Below are positions 13,201 through 24,229 of a DNA stretch of 64,000 nucleotides, in pieces. The notes beneath the pieces are model-generated. The model was not told the DNA's origin. It ran no database searches and saw only the letters and a program-made list of their open reading frames with translations. A program made the position numbers and the translations under genes. The first letter of the stretch is position 1, and each line of letters begins with the position of its first letter. Source of the DNA: Pocillopora verrucosa (taxonomy: Eukaryota > Cnidaria > Anthozoa > Scleractinia > Pocilloporidae); assembly GCF_036669915.1 (NCBI RefSeq), contig NC_089320.1:10766233-10830232 (forward strand), given 5' to 3'.

Positions 13201-13988
13201 TTTTCACGTATGTTTACCTGTGAAAAATTAAACAAATCAAATATGAAAGAACGAAGAACTACCATACATAATTAAACTTTTTTTTCTGATTTTTTGAACA
13301 ACTTACCTATTTCTGACAAACCTTGTTTTCCGAGGAATGAAAGGAAAAACGCAATACTCATGTAAAACGCGTTCGCTGCTAACACGGTAGCTGCACCAAT
13401 AGAGAGCAAGTAAAATTTTTGCGGTGTTGAAAAATGAACATAGGTTGGTAGCCTTTTGTAGGGTGTCAGCGAAATTCGCGAATTCTTGTCATTGAAGGAC
13501 TCCCGCACCACTAAGTCATCAGAGCTTAAATTCAAATACGCTGGTTGATCGGAAATGTTTGTAGAACACTCGGAACTTTTGCTTCGGAAACTTCCGTCCG
13601 TGTTTGGTTGTTCCGGCGGTTTTGATAGCGTTTCTGTATCTTTTCCGTCATTTGAAATATATTTCATTTCAGCTCCATCAAACAAGATAAATCCAGCGTT
13701 TAATTTTCCTGGTTGTCTTGTTGCAGTAGCTTGGTTCGAAGGTTCCAGCAACATCACATCATTGTTCTCTAATTTCTTGTCATGTCTCCCCAGCTCCTTG
13801 CTAGACTGGATGTTCTCATCTACAGCGTTCGTTTCGTGATATCGTATGCTTTCATCCAGACTGTTCAGTGCTTCAAATTCCAAACTCGATAGCGTAGTAA
13901 AAGACAGGTTCTTGAACGGTTCGTTTGGGGACGAAATTTCGGTTCCATGTTGGTGAAACTCCATCGCTGAACAGGAAGGCGGACTCAT
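10212..13988 (-). CDS. Equilibrative nucleoside transporter-like protein (SLC29 family)
   Basis: Three exons on the minus strand: 13988-13307, 12030-11743, 11017-10212. GT-AG sites and phases agree, giving 591 aa. Exon 1 encodes about 195 hydrophilic residues before the first membrane helix (near YLLSIGAATVLAANAFYM). Exon 2 has three hydrophobic helices and exon 3 seven, making the 11 typical of the ENT family. The last two helices (NLFMIGFFFLLAFTNSFLSV and the C-terminal GANVGIALSF) resemble the ENT C-terminus. ENT proteins move nucleosides by facilitated diffusion. The copy is divergent: the usual S-G-Q-G-L-A-G-like segment is replaced by GLGSLLPAVV, so substrate cannot be assigned. It is convergent with NCAPD2. 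An orphan SLC29-like carrier is the alternative reading. Confidence 0.72.
11045..11290 (-). mobile_element. tRNA-derived SINE, copy 1
   Basis: Read on the minus strand it contains a tRNA-like unit at about 11108-11184. It has an A box (TTAGCTTAGTTGGTAGAGTG), a loop that would give a GGT (Thr-like) anticodon, and a B box (GGTTCAAATC). A unique part ends with CAACTACTAGTTCAGTAGTG. The same unit plus flanks recurs at 30103-30343. It lies in the intron between transporter exons 2 and 3. Confidence 0.75.
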
Positions 13989-16480
13989 GGACTCAAAAGA
14001 CGCTAAAATGTGGTGTAACTTGCCACTGAACGAAGGACATTAAATGTCAAACGCTGTCGTGCTCTCAGTGGTCGTTGCCACCGAGGACAACTGTCGACTG
14101 TCGAAAGATTCACTTAAATATTGCAGCTAAAAAGTGAGACATGACTTAACATGACAATGTCATCTTTTGTGAGGAGGATGACTGACAGGATCAGAGATGT
14201 TAAATACAATTTGAATACACCAAAGATCTATTTGAGGACTAATCAACTCTTCAAAAGACGAGTAGTTGTTTTTCCCGGTCCGCTTATGAAGAACCTGTGA
14301 CTTTTTAATTAGAGTACAACTGCACTTCATAACACAGAGTTAGTCATGCATTTTGCCGCTCGAAAAAGCGAATATGTGCATTTCGTTTACACGCCATCAA
14401 TGTAAATTCAACCACTCGCTTACTTAGCAATTAAAAGTTATTGTTTTCATTGAATTCCGCGGTTACAGAATATTTAATAGCTACAAACCGTGTAATACGA
14501 GCCAAATTAGATACATTTAGGCATTATCATTGATTCTTTGTGAAACCCATCCACTAAATGTACTTCGTAATTTTTCGTGTCAGCATTATCTCTTGAAGCC
14601 AACCAAAATCTCCTAAAACAAATATTGTCATTTCACAGAATGATAACCTCATAACAAGGTGCCAGCTTGTACTAATTAGTTGATGACGTAAGAGACAAAA
14701 TTACTGCAACATCATTCTCGTTCCCAGAGTCTCTAAACCTTCTAGTTACCAGATCCACGAGAAGGGCTCTGGTGACGAATAGTCGCATTGATTCCCAACC
14801 AAAACGATACCCTCCTTGTTTTGCTGGAGCAAAGCCACGTAGAAAAGAAGATAAAAACTGAATCATTTACTTTTTCAGTCAAATGCCCCAATATCACCAG
14901 CACAACATTTAGACAATCCGGTTTTAACTGAATGAAAATCAGAAACAGAACTAAATTTTCCATAGGTTTCAAGTCTTCTCTTACTTGAAGTAGACAAACA
15001 TCAGTTTATAGTTACTTCCCACCTTCACAAACTGAAAAAATAGTCTTTTCCTCTGTAATACTAAATCGCTGACTCTAAACATTTTACCCAACGTTTCCAA
15101 CAAAAAAAGTTTTAAACTCTCCAAAAGCACCCGAGTTATTTAGAAAAACGTAATTTCAAGTAAAAGTTAATAAATCAGGAAGGTATCATAATCTCGTACC
15201 TGAGCGAGTCCCCTGGGGAAATTTTCGCGGCAACCACTCGTCTTGGGACTCGTTATTCACGAAGAAAGAGCACCATTCTGTCAAGAAAAGAAAAAAAATC
15301 TTGGTGAAAGCGACTGGTAATGGCGGAGCTCCAATCTGGCGTCCAGATTTCGAACAAGGAAGTCGCATCAAAACAAAATTTGTCATACATTAAACGAGGT
15401 TCCCTTTTGCTCATGCAGTACTAGCCTTGTTACATAAATAATAGATAGATTTAGCCAAGCCTAAAAGTGGAGCTCTTGTTAATGTATTTTCCAGCCCCTC
15501 ATTATTCTGAATAAAAACTGTAATAAAACTCTTCAACACTGGCTGTAGAACAGTTTCTTCAAGGGGATTTAAGGACCAGTCCGAGGGGTAGGGAGGGGGG
15601 GGGGGAAGAATTGACGAGGTCTGAAACCTGGGGACGATGTTCTCACAACTGGCAAAGCGATCAACACGCATGCTAGTCAGCGTTATCTTAAAACCGCTTA
15701 GGACCTTCGTTGTTTATCCTGATGTTTTGGAAAATTTGCGGCAGATACACCATGTTAGAAATGCCATGTTCATAATAAGCTAACAGGATTGAGGAGGGTG
15801 TGTATGGGAATAGGCTTTCTTGTCTGTTTCATTAATTTGCTAATCGCTCATGTTGGCAATGTTTTGATAAGGTTGGGCTGTCAGGGCAAAGGAACTGAAG
15901 ATTTTAGTAGGCAGCGACTTTTTTCCAGCCTGGAAACTATCGTCGTGAAAGCCATACTTGTGACTGATAACTCATTCTCATTCTGATAAACTAGTTTTAA
16001 GAAGGATACAATATTTTAATACATAAATTTGATGCACAGGCTGTGCACAAAACTCAAATTTGACCATACTTTTATAGCCAATACCAATCCCTATGCATAA
16101 TAAAAATTTAGTAGGATCAGAGGAAAAAATAATTTGCCCTACATCTGCAAGATTTCATGTAATTATTTTAATTACATGAATATTAACTGATACTAGGAGA
16201 TCTAAGAATAATCAAAATAAAATTTGGTTGAAAAATTAGAATTCAGCATAGGTTGGATAATCAAGATTCTTAGAAAAAGAAATGTTTACTAATGAAAAAG
16301 CTAAGCATACTTTTTTACAACACCTGCCTGAACCTGTACCGCACGTAGTTAAGTCATAATCCCGGTTTCATACGTTGAACACACAAGCACATGCAGATTT
16401 CCTAGAAACCTGTAGTTCAAGCCTGTGATGACTTCGAAATTTTGACGTACACCTCAAAAGGAGAACAAATAAATTTCAAG
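13989..16480. other. Intergenic, transporter 5' side to FLYWCH gene 3' end
   Basis: No convincing coding sequence. It holds a G-run at 15590-15606 and a short segment with TTTAGCCAAGCCTAAAAG (about 15450) that matches a repeat at 45883. Short ORFs here lack family motifs and splice context. The transporter promoter should lie just right of 13988; no TATA box stands out. Confidence 0.5.
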
Positions 16481-16486
16481 TTTTTC

Positions 16487-16492
16487 TTTATT
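16487..16492 (-). promoter_or_regulatory. AATAAA polyadenylation signal overlapping the FLYWCH stop
   Basis: On the minus strand the terminal stop is followed at once by AATAAA (plus-strand TTTATT). This supports 16492 as the true 3' end of the gene and argues for the tiny last exon. Confidence 0.4.
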
Positions 16493-19400
16493 TATATAGC
16501 TTTGCATGAAGCGACCTATATAACAACAATTATTTTATAAAAATCCATTTTTTGATTCTATTTTATGTGGAAAACCAGTCGACAGGTATACCACAGTTTA
16601 TATACTATCAATGATCTAGTAATACCACTTATGAAATTCGAAACTTAAAGACATGTCAAGAGCACTGAAGTACATTGCAAAAATCATCCTATTAAGTATC
16701 CTAAATGTAAGAAATTTACTAACCTTTCCTTTTTTAGTGCAATGCCAGTTAATACCACTTTTGTCAGAATACTTATTTGTGTAGCTGTACCCACGGCTGT
16801 CTACAAGGATGTCACCTACCCTTTTAGAGGCATCTTGAACCACTTCAAAGGATAGGGGCTCGAATGTTGGCTGACAGCCCTCAGGTGATGGATCTTCAAA
16901 GGTTGCCTATGAAAAAGATAGAATGGATAGAATTAGGATATAATTACATTATATAAGAACATATTTAATTAAGTTATCACTTGTTAAAATAACATAATTA
17001 CAATAAGTTATTCAGCCCTCATATAACAATATATATGGTGTATTTAATCACTAATATCCCTCAATGCCATATTGCTTAAAAATGTATGGAGTTGTACTAG
17101 ATTCACCCACCCACAGATCTTATGCTGTCTTCCATGCTGACATCCATTGGCTCCTCTGGTGTTTCTGTGACAAAGAAAATCAGAAATTTAATTAAAGAGA
17201 CCAGTAAACTACTAATATTGCAAAAAGGAAAAAAAAAGTAAAACATAGATCAGGATATTATGAGAGGGAAATGTGTCAGTGTTATGTAAACTGCCACTAT
17301 AATACACTTACCATTGAAATCAACTGGAGCTGCAGGAGGAAAAGCAGAATTTTCTGTGACTGGAACTGTTGAACCTGTGCATTAAAACAAAATGCAAACT
17401 AAATCAACAACAGTGAAGGTAATAGACGCTTAACAACAAGCCTAATATTCCCATTTCTTTCGCGCGAAGTAATTAAACTGCAAGTCTTTATTTTTGTCAC
17501 TATTTAATAAAATATATCACGTTACAACGTCATTTAAAACAATGTTATAACTTTGACGAAAAGACTTGATATTGGACGAATGGACCTTAGACGAAAAGAC
17601 TCTTGGACGAAAAGAACGGATACCGAGCAGATAATGTCCTGAACTCACAGAGTACGACAAGGGACGGTAAGAAAATTCATGAACTAAAAGGAGAAACAGT
17701 TGCTACCGAGAAGGCCGTCAGTAGGAATACGGCAGCGAGTAAAAGTACTGCTAAAAATACGGTGACTCGCTCGAGTGTGATGTCCACTGGGCAATCCTCT
17801 CATGTTTTGCAAGGTTTGAAGGAACTGAAAGACCTTCAACAACAGTCGCCATCTTCTATGAATGACATGATTTCAACTATGAAATCTGCAATGGAAACTT
17901 TCACTTAGAATAAAACTTCTCGTAAGAGGAAAAGAGACGAAATGAGTGATTCGGACCAGTAAAGCGACGAGGAATCCATAACTGAAACGGTAGAAAAACC
18001 GCTCGATATTTCTAGCGAAGTTAAGAAACTTCTGAAGCCGAGCGACCCTTCAAGAAAGCGCTCACAAGTTGATGATGACGAGTGTCTTAGAGAACTCTCC
18101 AAGCTTTATGAATCGGAAGGAACGGTGAGTGAACCGGTGAATGCTCCATTAGCTTTGCTTGTTGACAAGATGGTAAAAACCAGTCTCTCTGAGGACAAAA
18201 CAAAAGAAAAGCACGAAAAGTATAACAGACCAGAAAACTGTGAAAATTTGATAAACACAAGAGTGAATCCAGAAATCTGGAGTAACATTAGAAGTCAAGT
18301 CAAGTCTTCTAAAGACTATGATCCCTAATATCAAAATATTTGATAAATTGCTGGAGTTGTTAACGTCCCTGTTACATGTCCAAAACTGAATATTTAATGC
18401 ATTGCAATCACTAAATATGTACAGGGTGTGCAAAAGTGTAAAGTATACAGAGGTCCGTGCAATAATATGATAATACATGTTGGTGCAACGAAGCATGTGA
18501 TACATAGTTGTGTGACAGAGTTAAAATCAAACTCCAAAGCAGTGTCTAAAGGGGATGTCCCAGAGTTTCTTCAGCTCTCATCAGATTCTCTTTTGGGACA
18601 CTCTATAATTGAGGTCAATATAAAGCATCATGAGCTTATACAACCTGACTTAAATGATCAGTTCAAGCAACTTTGCAGTGCTCAAACTCCTGTGACTAAA
18701 ATGCTACTTGGAGATGATTTACCCAAGTCAGTGACGGAAATTGCTGAAACAAAGAAAGCGGGTGTCAAAGTTTCATCCAAGCAGTCAGGACATTACGACA
18801 AGCAGCAAAGGAGACCAAATTTCTCTTATTGCCAGCACCACCAGAATCAGAAGCCTTTTTAATGGAAAACTTACAGGCTGGGGAAGAGATCTTCTCTAGA
18901 CCCCAAAAGGAAGGGGAGACGCGAACAACAATAATAACTGCTGCTAAACCTCAAGACCACCTAAGTTTGCAGGTGAGTCTTAATAATTGTAATGATCATA
19001 CCAATGCATAAAGCATATCATTTGTTGTTGGTATATTAAAACATTTTCAACCTGCATGACAAACTATAACCTCTGACTATTTCATACTTAGTTTCATAAC
19101 ATACCTAATAAATTTGTCTAATCAAATTCAATTGCGCGAGCGTGCTTCGTATTCCTATTGTGCACGGACACGACGTCAGCAGACAAATCCCTCGAGAAAA
19201 AAATTTTCCATCGGGTTGAAAATGTTACAAAACAATTGATTCATACGTCAGCTGTGCGCCTACGCCTCGAGCAACTCTAGCTTCTTGAGTGCTTTCCAAA
19301 CTTCCCACGTGCTTCATATCTCGATGAACGCACGCTGACGTTTGAACCAATTGTTAATCATAACATAGCTAGTAAATTTTTCTAATCAATTTTAATTCCT

Positions 19401-19886
19401 ATTGTGACGCTCATGACAAAAAAAAAAACACTAAAATATGGCATATCTATTCACTGAGATTTTTATCATCGGCTGTCACACAGAAATATAAAATAGGGTT
19501 TGTGAAAAAGACCAGGTCAATGAAATTAAAGATTCAGGAGAAGTAAATGACATTAACTAGTATAATGACGTTATCACCTGAATTCAATCTGGAAAGAGAA
19601 CTCTGCAACACTTCTGTTTTATCTGCAACACTTCTGTTCTCACACCTGTAAAGGAATGGATAAATGTTGCATAAAAAGAAACCTCCTACAATAAAATGAA
19701 ACAGAAGCACATTACCTATATCTGTATGCTTCTGAATACAGCTATAATATATATTTTTTAAGCAGTTATCTACATATGTAAACCAGGTGCAATATACGGA
19801 CATAAAAGCAATTTTATTCTCACCTTCCTCGTTGAGGGGTGCCTTGTGTATCAAATATATCAGTACCTCCAGAGTCACAAGCCGGG
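16492..19886 (-). CDS. FLYWCH-type zinc-finger protein, partial, 6 candidate exons
   Basis: Minus-strand exons 19886-19824, 19645-19578, 17374-17312, 17164-17115, 16906-16724 and a tiny terminal one, 16515-16492, join without phase conflict. The 16906 exon carries LVDSRGYSY and INWHC, matching the G-Y-x-Y and W-x-C core of FLYWCH fingers. The terminal exon adds VASCKAI then stop, supplying a second Cys (C-K-A). The final His pair of a full FLYWCH finger is then absent, so the terminal exon is either a truncation or wrong. The rest is Ser/Pro/acidic linker (for example [13 protein letters not shown]). FLYWCH fingers bind DNA or protein in regulators and in transposon-derived genes. The 5' start is not found; it should lie right of 19886. 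Confidence 0.55.
17603..18862 (+). pseudogene. DIRS-like retrotransposon gag relic
   Basis: One reading frame runs through the segment, interrupted by in-frame stops (TAG 17906, TAA 17960, TAA 18326 and more). It contains [18 protein letters not shown], then [23 protein letters not shown] and a basic C-terminus. This layout is what I recall for gag-like proteins of cnidarian DIRS (tyrosine-recombinase) retrotransposons. No reverse transcriptase, RNase H or recombinase is visible, so it is a fragment. It lies in the intron between FLYWCH exons 19578 and 17374, antisense to that gene. Confidence 0.6.
19060..19400. repeat. Dispersed repeat shared with 48755-48900
   Basis: Contains GAGCAACTCTAG and GCTTCATATCTCGATGAACG, matching a stretch at 48775-48850. 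An internal near-duplication (CTAATCAAATTCAATTGCG and CTAATCAATTTTAATTCC) brackets it. No coding signal. It lies in the same FLYWCH intron. Confidence 0.45.
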
Positions 19887-20226
19887 CTTTGGGGGCAACA
19901 AAATAATAAAATAATCAACGGGCCAATTTATCGAGAGTCAATTAAGTATAGTTTCCTAAAATCGTATGGAAAGTTTAAAATGTGCTTCCCTTGTGCTACG
20001 AATACGGATTTAACGTTCTTAATTACTGGTAAAATTCCGAGGGTGTGACTCAATTAATTCAAAGGAAAATATCAAAGCAGGTTACAGAAATGGTTCACGA
20101 ATTGTAAACTAATAATGTGTTCACAAAACTACCCGAAATTATGATGCCGATAAGAATTTACCGTTCAAAATCACTAATGAAATTCCGAGAATGAACCTCA
20201 ATGAATTCAACAGAAAATATTCGAGA

Positions 20227-21060
20227 AGGTCCGTGTGTCATTGATCCATTCAAGGTTCGTTTAAATCAAAAGTTGAAAATCGATGTCAATTTTTTTTTTT
20301 TTTAATTTTTTATCAGAAAAAATACGAAAGAGCGCGAAACCTTCACTTCCTTCGCAGACTCCAGGCAGGCCATTGGAGGGGGTGGTATCAGAAATTTACC
20401 CCCTCCCTCTCCTTCACCTTCATTCCAACCATGTTTTACAGTATGGCGTCTGAAATGTCGATATGGCTACATCACTCCAATACGAAGTCTAAGATATTTT
20501 TAACTTCTTAGCGTCCAAAGTCTGGCTGCTCGCTGTAATGGACAGAATTGAGGAAGACGCTCTAAAACGTCATGAAAGACCGCGGAGACAGTTAAACTCT
20601 CACTTCCTTCCCAAACCCCTTAAGCAAGGAGACGGACCTGGCCATGGGGGGGGCAAAAAACACCATGCGAATGGACCCCTCCCCCTCCCTCTTGGGTAGT
20701 TCTGTCAACGATTTTGAATGTTTTGACCGAAAAACAAAAATTGAAAATTGATTGCAATTTTCAATTTTCAATTTTTAGACTTCGTCGAAAACAGAAAAAC
20801 TAAGCCATGTCACAGACTGCAGCATCGTCGGAAAAGCAAAATTGCCGCTCAGTTTCATTTTTCTCTTTATTGTTGACAGGATTAAAGTAAAAATATAAGT
20901 TATGTTTCAATACTCTATCAAAAGGAAAAAAAAGTCAAATATTTTCGAGTTGGCACTTTCGTATTTTTTATGATAAAAAATAACGAAAATCAAAAATTGA
21001 CATCCATTTTCAATTTTTGATTTTAAACGAAAATTGAATGGACGAATGACACACGGACCT
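20227..21060. mobile_element. Non-autonomous DNA transposon with about 100-bp terminal inverted repeats
   Basis: The left end AGGTCCGTGTGTCATT and the right end AATGACACACGGACCT are inverted. The match continues inward about 100 bp (20227-20335 against 20950-21060), including AAATCAAA.TTGAAAAT and AAAAAATACGAAAG. The 834-bp interior has no ORF. I see no clear target-site duplication. Confidence 0.75.
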
Positions 21061-22735
21061 CTATCACTTCGTTCTTAGCGTAAAACAACAAATCTTCGAC
21101 AAAGTGCTATTTATCTAAATGAATAATGTAAACCTTGCGATAGCTAACTGAAGAGAGAATGATAGAAACTTGTACACGCTATCATTTGAAAACTTTCAAG
21201 GCAAAAATAATCCGTGAAATAACTTCTTTCCCCTTAACACCATGAGTGTATTAAACATTCCAAAAGATAGGAAAAGAAATAACTTGAATAATACGAACAC
21301 TTTGAAATGTTATTTTAGCGATGAACCGGCGCGAGGGTTTTAAAGCGATGAATGCAAAAGTCATTGTTTTACTGAAACGTGATTTGAATTATAAATTGAA
21401 GCTAGCTTCAAACGAAGATTCGGAAAAAAGGTTTGAATTTTTTTGGGCCTTAGCGAAGGAGAAAACCCAGATAAGACACGACTTACCTCCTCTTCTTTCT
21501 CGAATCCTTTGTGTTCCGCTTCTCTTTGTTGACGACCTCTTTTCAGTCTGTTTTCTGGAGCTCTTCTTATTTCCTTCTCACGTTGCTCTTTGCTAGAAAC
21601 TCGCCTTTTTACTTATACCTTCTCTTTGTTCTCTTTCGCGTTCCTCCTGCCGTATTCCGCTTATTTCAGCGTCCTTTCTAACTTTCTTGCGCGTTTTTCT
21701 CGACTCGCTTTACGCCTTTTACTTCTTGTTTTCTTTGATCGCTCTGTATCTTTCTTTCCAGCCCATTTTCACTGAAAACCCTTTCTCCACCAACTTGAAT
21801 TATAACAATTTCCTCCAGTTGACAAAGCTTTAGCTCTGTCGGCATTGTTGCTCTGCGAGTTAATTAAAAATTGCAAAATACTGAGAATTACTGTTCAACT
21901 ACAACGTCACCAGTTTGATTTCCCGCTCAAAACGCGTGTTGCAATTTATTTGCTTACGCCGCTTCATATCTACTAGCCCACGTGAAGCCCTCGTGTAATG
22001 CCTAACTGTGTGCCCGCTGTACGCTGCACTAAAGCTCGGCACTGGAGTATGCGTACTTCATGGTCATCTGTTGGTGTCCCCTGGCCCACACTAACTGGGT
22101 ATCCTACTTACGCACGTAATCGCGCCTGCGCATAATCTTCTCCTTGGCCCTCCCATTACGTAATGGCTAAGGTAGTATCCGCAATGCAGTTGGCTGCGCA
22201 TACTAAAAGTAGCACCTTGTACGGTCGGTCTTACGGTCGTAAGTCCAAATTTTTTCGGCTTGATGGATTATTACTATTTCGTATAATTATAGGGCTATTT
22301 TGCCCGCGCTGCGAGCTCCGCTATTAGCATTCGCCTCAAATCGTAATTTTGAAAGCTGTTAGTCGATTCTTTGTCTTACTTCTTGGCGGTTTTTCCATTT
22401 TTGCCGTGGGGTTTTTCTTCGCCTTAAGCAACTTTACTCATTATTGTGTCGTCCTCCTCAACACTCTAAGTAGTGATCGAAATGAAAAAACGAGTCTACC
22501 GTGGGTACCTTTCCCGGGAAATGTTGACGAACCTTTGTGGGCTAAAATCTCGCATTTGATTTTGGGAGGACTACATCCACTTCGAGTGGATTTATAGGGT
22601 ATTCAGATTTGACTGACTTTTGTCAAATTTCGTTGAAAGATTCCAGGAATAATGACAAAAGAAAGTGTGTCGGGAAATTTTGATATTTAAAATATTTGTC
22701 CTGTGGAGTCCATTTACGCAACACACCTCGCATAT
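21061..22735. other. Gene-poor stretch with a dispersed repeat
   Basis: No supported gene. Segment 22176-22336 (GTTGGCTGCGCATACTAAAAG ... CGAGCTCCGCTATTA) matches 46035-46200, so it is a dispersed repeat. The ORF at 21321-21596 (+) and a minus-strand Lys/Arg-rich stretch ending at a good donor near 21485 have no recognisable domain. Confidence 0.5.
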
Positions 22736-22739
22736 TTTT

Positions 22740-23981
22740 AGCTACAGGGTAATTTAGTGTCATCAACTGAGTTGATGACGTAAATTGGCCACCGTACAGA
22801 GTTTAAAGGATGACGTTTCGAGCGTTAACCCTTCGTCAGAGCGATTGGAGGAATTTTGGGTTGTGTGTGTGTTGAAGAAAATGGAGTTTCGCTATTGGTA
22901 GGATTATGGTGAGGAGAAAAAGAGGAATAAATTAGTTAAATGAAAAGCGCTCGTTGATACCGTGGGGATTGAGAGTGCCGATTTGGAAGATAAATTTTTG
23001 TTCTAAAGTCTTGCGGCTTTCCGAACTGCCTAGATGTAAGGAAAGGCAGCAAACTGCCATATACTGCTTAGAGTGATTAGGGAGATAAAACTGTTTAGCG
23101 GCTGGTTTGGATGCGTCCTTGTCATTTTTTTCTACGTCGCGAAGGTGTTCCCGGAAACGGTCAAGTAGTCGTCTTCCTGTTTCACCAATGTGTAACTTTT
23201 TTTCTTGACGCGTGATGGATGCGAAGATGAATACAACAAGTAAGTATGTGAATCTTTAGGTTTGTAGTAAACACTAGTGCATAGACCGTTGCCTTAAATT
23301 GAAATTTTTGATGTCTAGAAAAGCCGAAGAAGAGTCGGAAATTTCCCAAGTATATTTAACAGCCGGGTGAAAGAAATCGACGGCGGTAATAAATTGGGTG
23401 AGCTCATCTCTGGTAAAGTGGATGGCGCCGATGAAGTCGTCAATTCAGCGGCCCAAAGAGTTCAGCTTCGGAGCCGTGGTATTGACTAAAAAAATTAGTG
23501 TTCGATAAAACCTACGAAAACATTGGCGTAGCTGGGTCCCATTTCGGTACCCATGGCTACGCCATTAGTCAGTTTGTAGTCGTTGCCATCGAATGAAAAG
23601 CAATTGGGTGTAAGTACTAGTTCGGCTAGACGGAGAAGTGCTTTAGAGCTAGCTTCCTTAACAGTGCGTTGATCGAAAAAAATCATTTTTTGAGAATTAC
23701 ATCTCTTTATACTGTCATTAGGAATGAAAGTATGAAGAGATATAATATCCATGGCAAAAATAACTTTGTTTTGGTCAAGGAAATTAAAGTTACGAAAAAT
23801 TTTCAAGTGCGTGTTGGCTGTCCTTAATGTAAGATGGTAAAGTTTTGACGTAGGTGCCATAATTTTGTATAGTGCGATATCTAGACAAACAATCAGAATA
23901 TCGAAAAAGCCTGACACACATTGTTGATTGATGCCCTGTGAATAAGACTGTACAGCCATTTAATGGCTTGAGCGGCGGCAT
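22740..23981 (-). pseudogene. Penelope-like retroelement relic (reverse transcriptase + GIY-YIG nuclease)
   Basis: Minus-strand reading. At 23959-23495 is a reverse transcriptase stretch with IFAMDIISLHTFIP and GVAMGTEMGPSYANVFVGFI, the Penelope-type RT core. After frame breaks, 23350-23380 gives HPAVKYTWEISDSSSAFLDI. Then 23200-22945 gives KLHIGETGRRLLDRFREHL and a final FIFQIGTLNPHGINERFSFN followed by stop. That is the C-terminal GIY-YIG endonuclease typical of Penelope-like elements; the GIY half is eroded. The terminal repeat with a hammerhead-like core follows at 22760-22840. Several frameshifts and the loss of the RT catalytic end make it non-functional. Confidence 0.8.
22812..22839 (-). 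ncRNA. Hammerhead-like motif in the Penelope terminal repeat
   Basis: Minus-strand sequence CTGACGA, then a 13-nt segment that can form a 4-bp stem with a UAAC loop, then GAAAC and GTC. This resembles the hammerhead core with a 2-bp stem III (AC/GU), as reported for Penelope-like elements. One extra unpaired A sits before stem II, so activity is uncertain. Confidence 0.4.
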
Positions 23982-24229
23982 CCGATACCAGAAGAACCCT
24001 CGGTCGTTTCACGCCTTACCGGCTCCTGACACTTCTTAAAACGAAAACTTATTTAAATTATATTTTTATCTAAGTCAACTAAATGCAGATTGATTGAAAA
24101 AACTATAGGATTTATCTGTGAATCTATTCAACAAAATCCATTAAACCTCAAACGACCACGAAGAACAACCTAAGCTGTCTTCGCAAAAAAGAAACTGAAG
24201 ATGAAATTAAACAAGTCGCGAGGAGATAT

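Noticed and set aside
15186..15671. Minus-strand ORFs as extra transporter or FLYWCH exons
   Set aside because: No phase-compatible splice sites and no matching domain; a G-run and a repeat fragment lie within.
21485..21775. Lys/Arg/Glu-rich minus-strand exon upstream of the FLYWCH exons
   Set aside because: It ends at a good GTAAGT donor and could join in phase, but that frame has a stop about 18 codons upstream and no acceptor or start before the donor. Kept out of the gene model.
22349..22597. Small membrane protein ORF (+)
   Set aside because: Hydrophobic start only; it overlaps the end of a dispersed repeat, and no family motif or splice context supports it.
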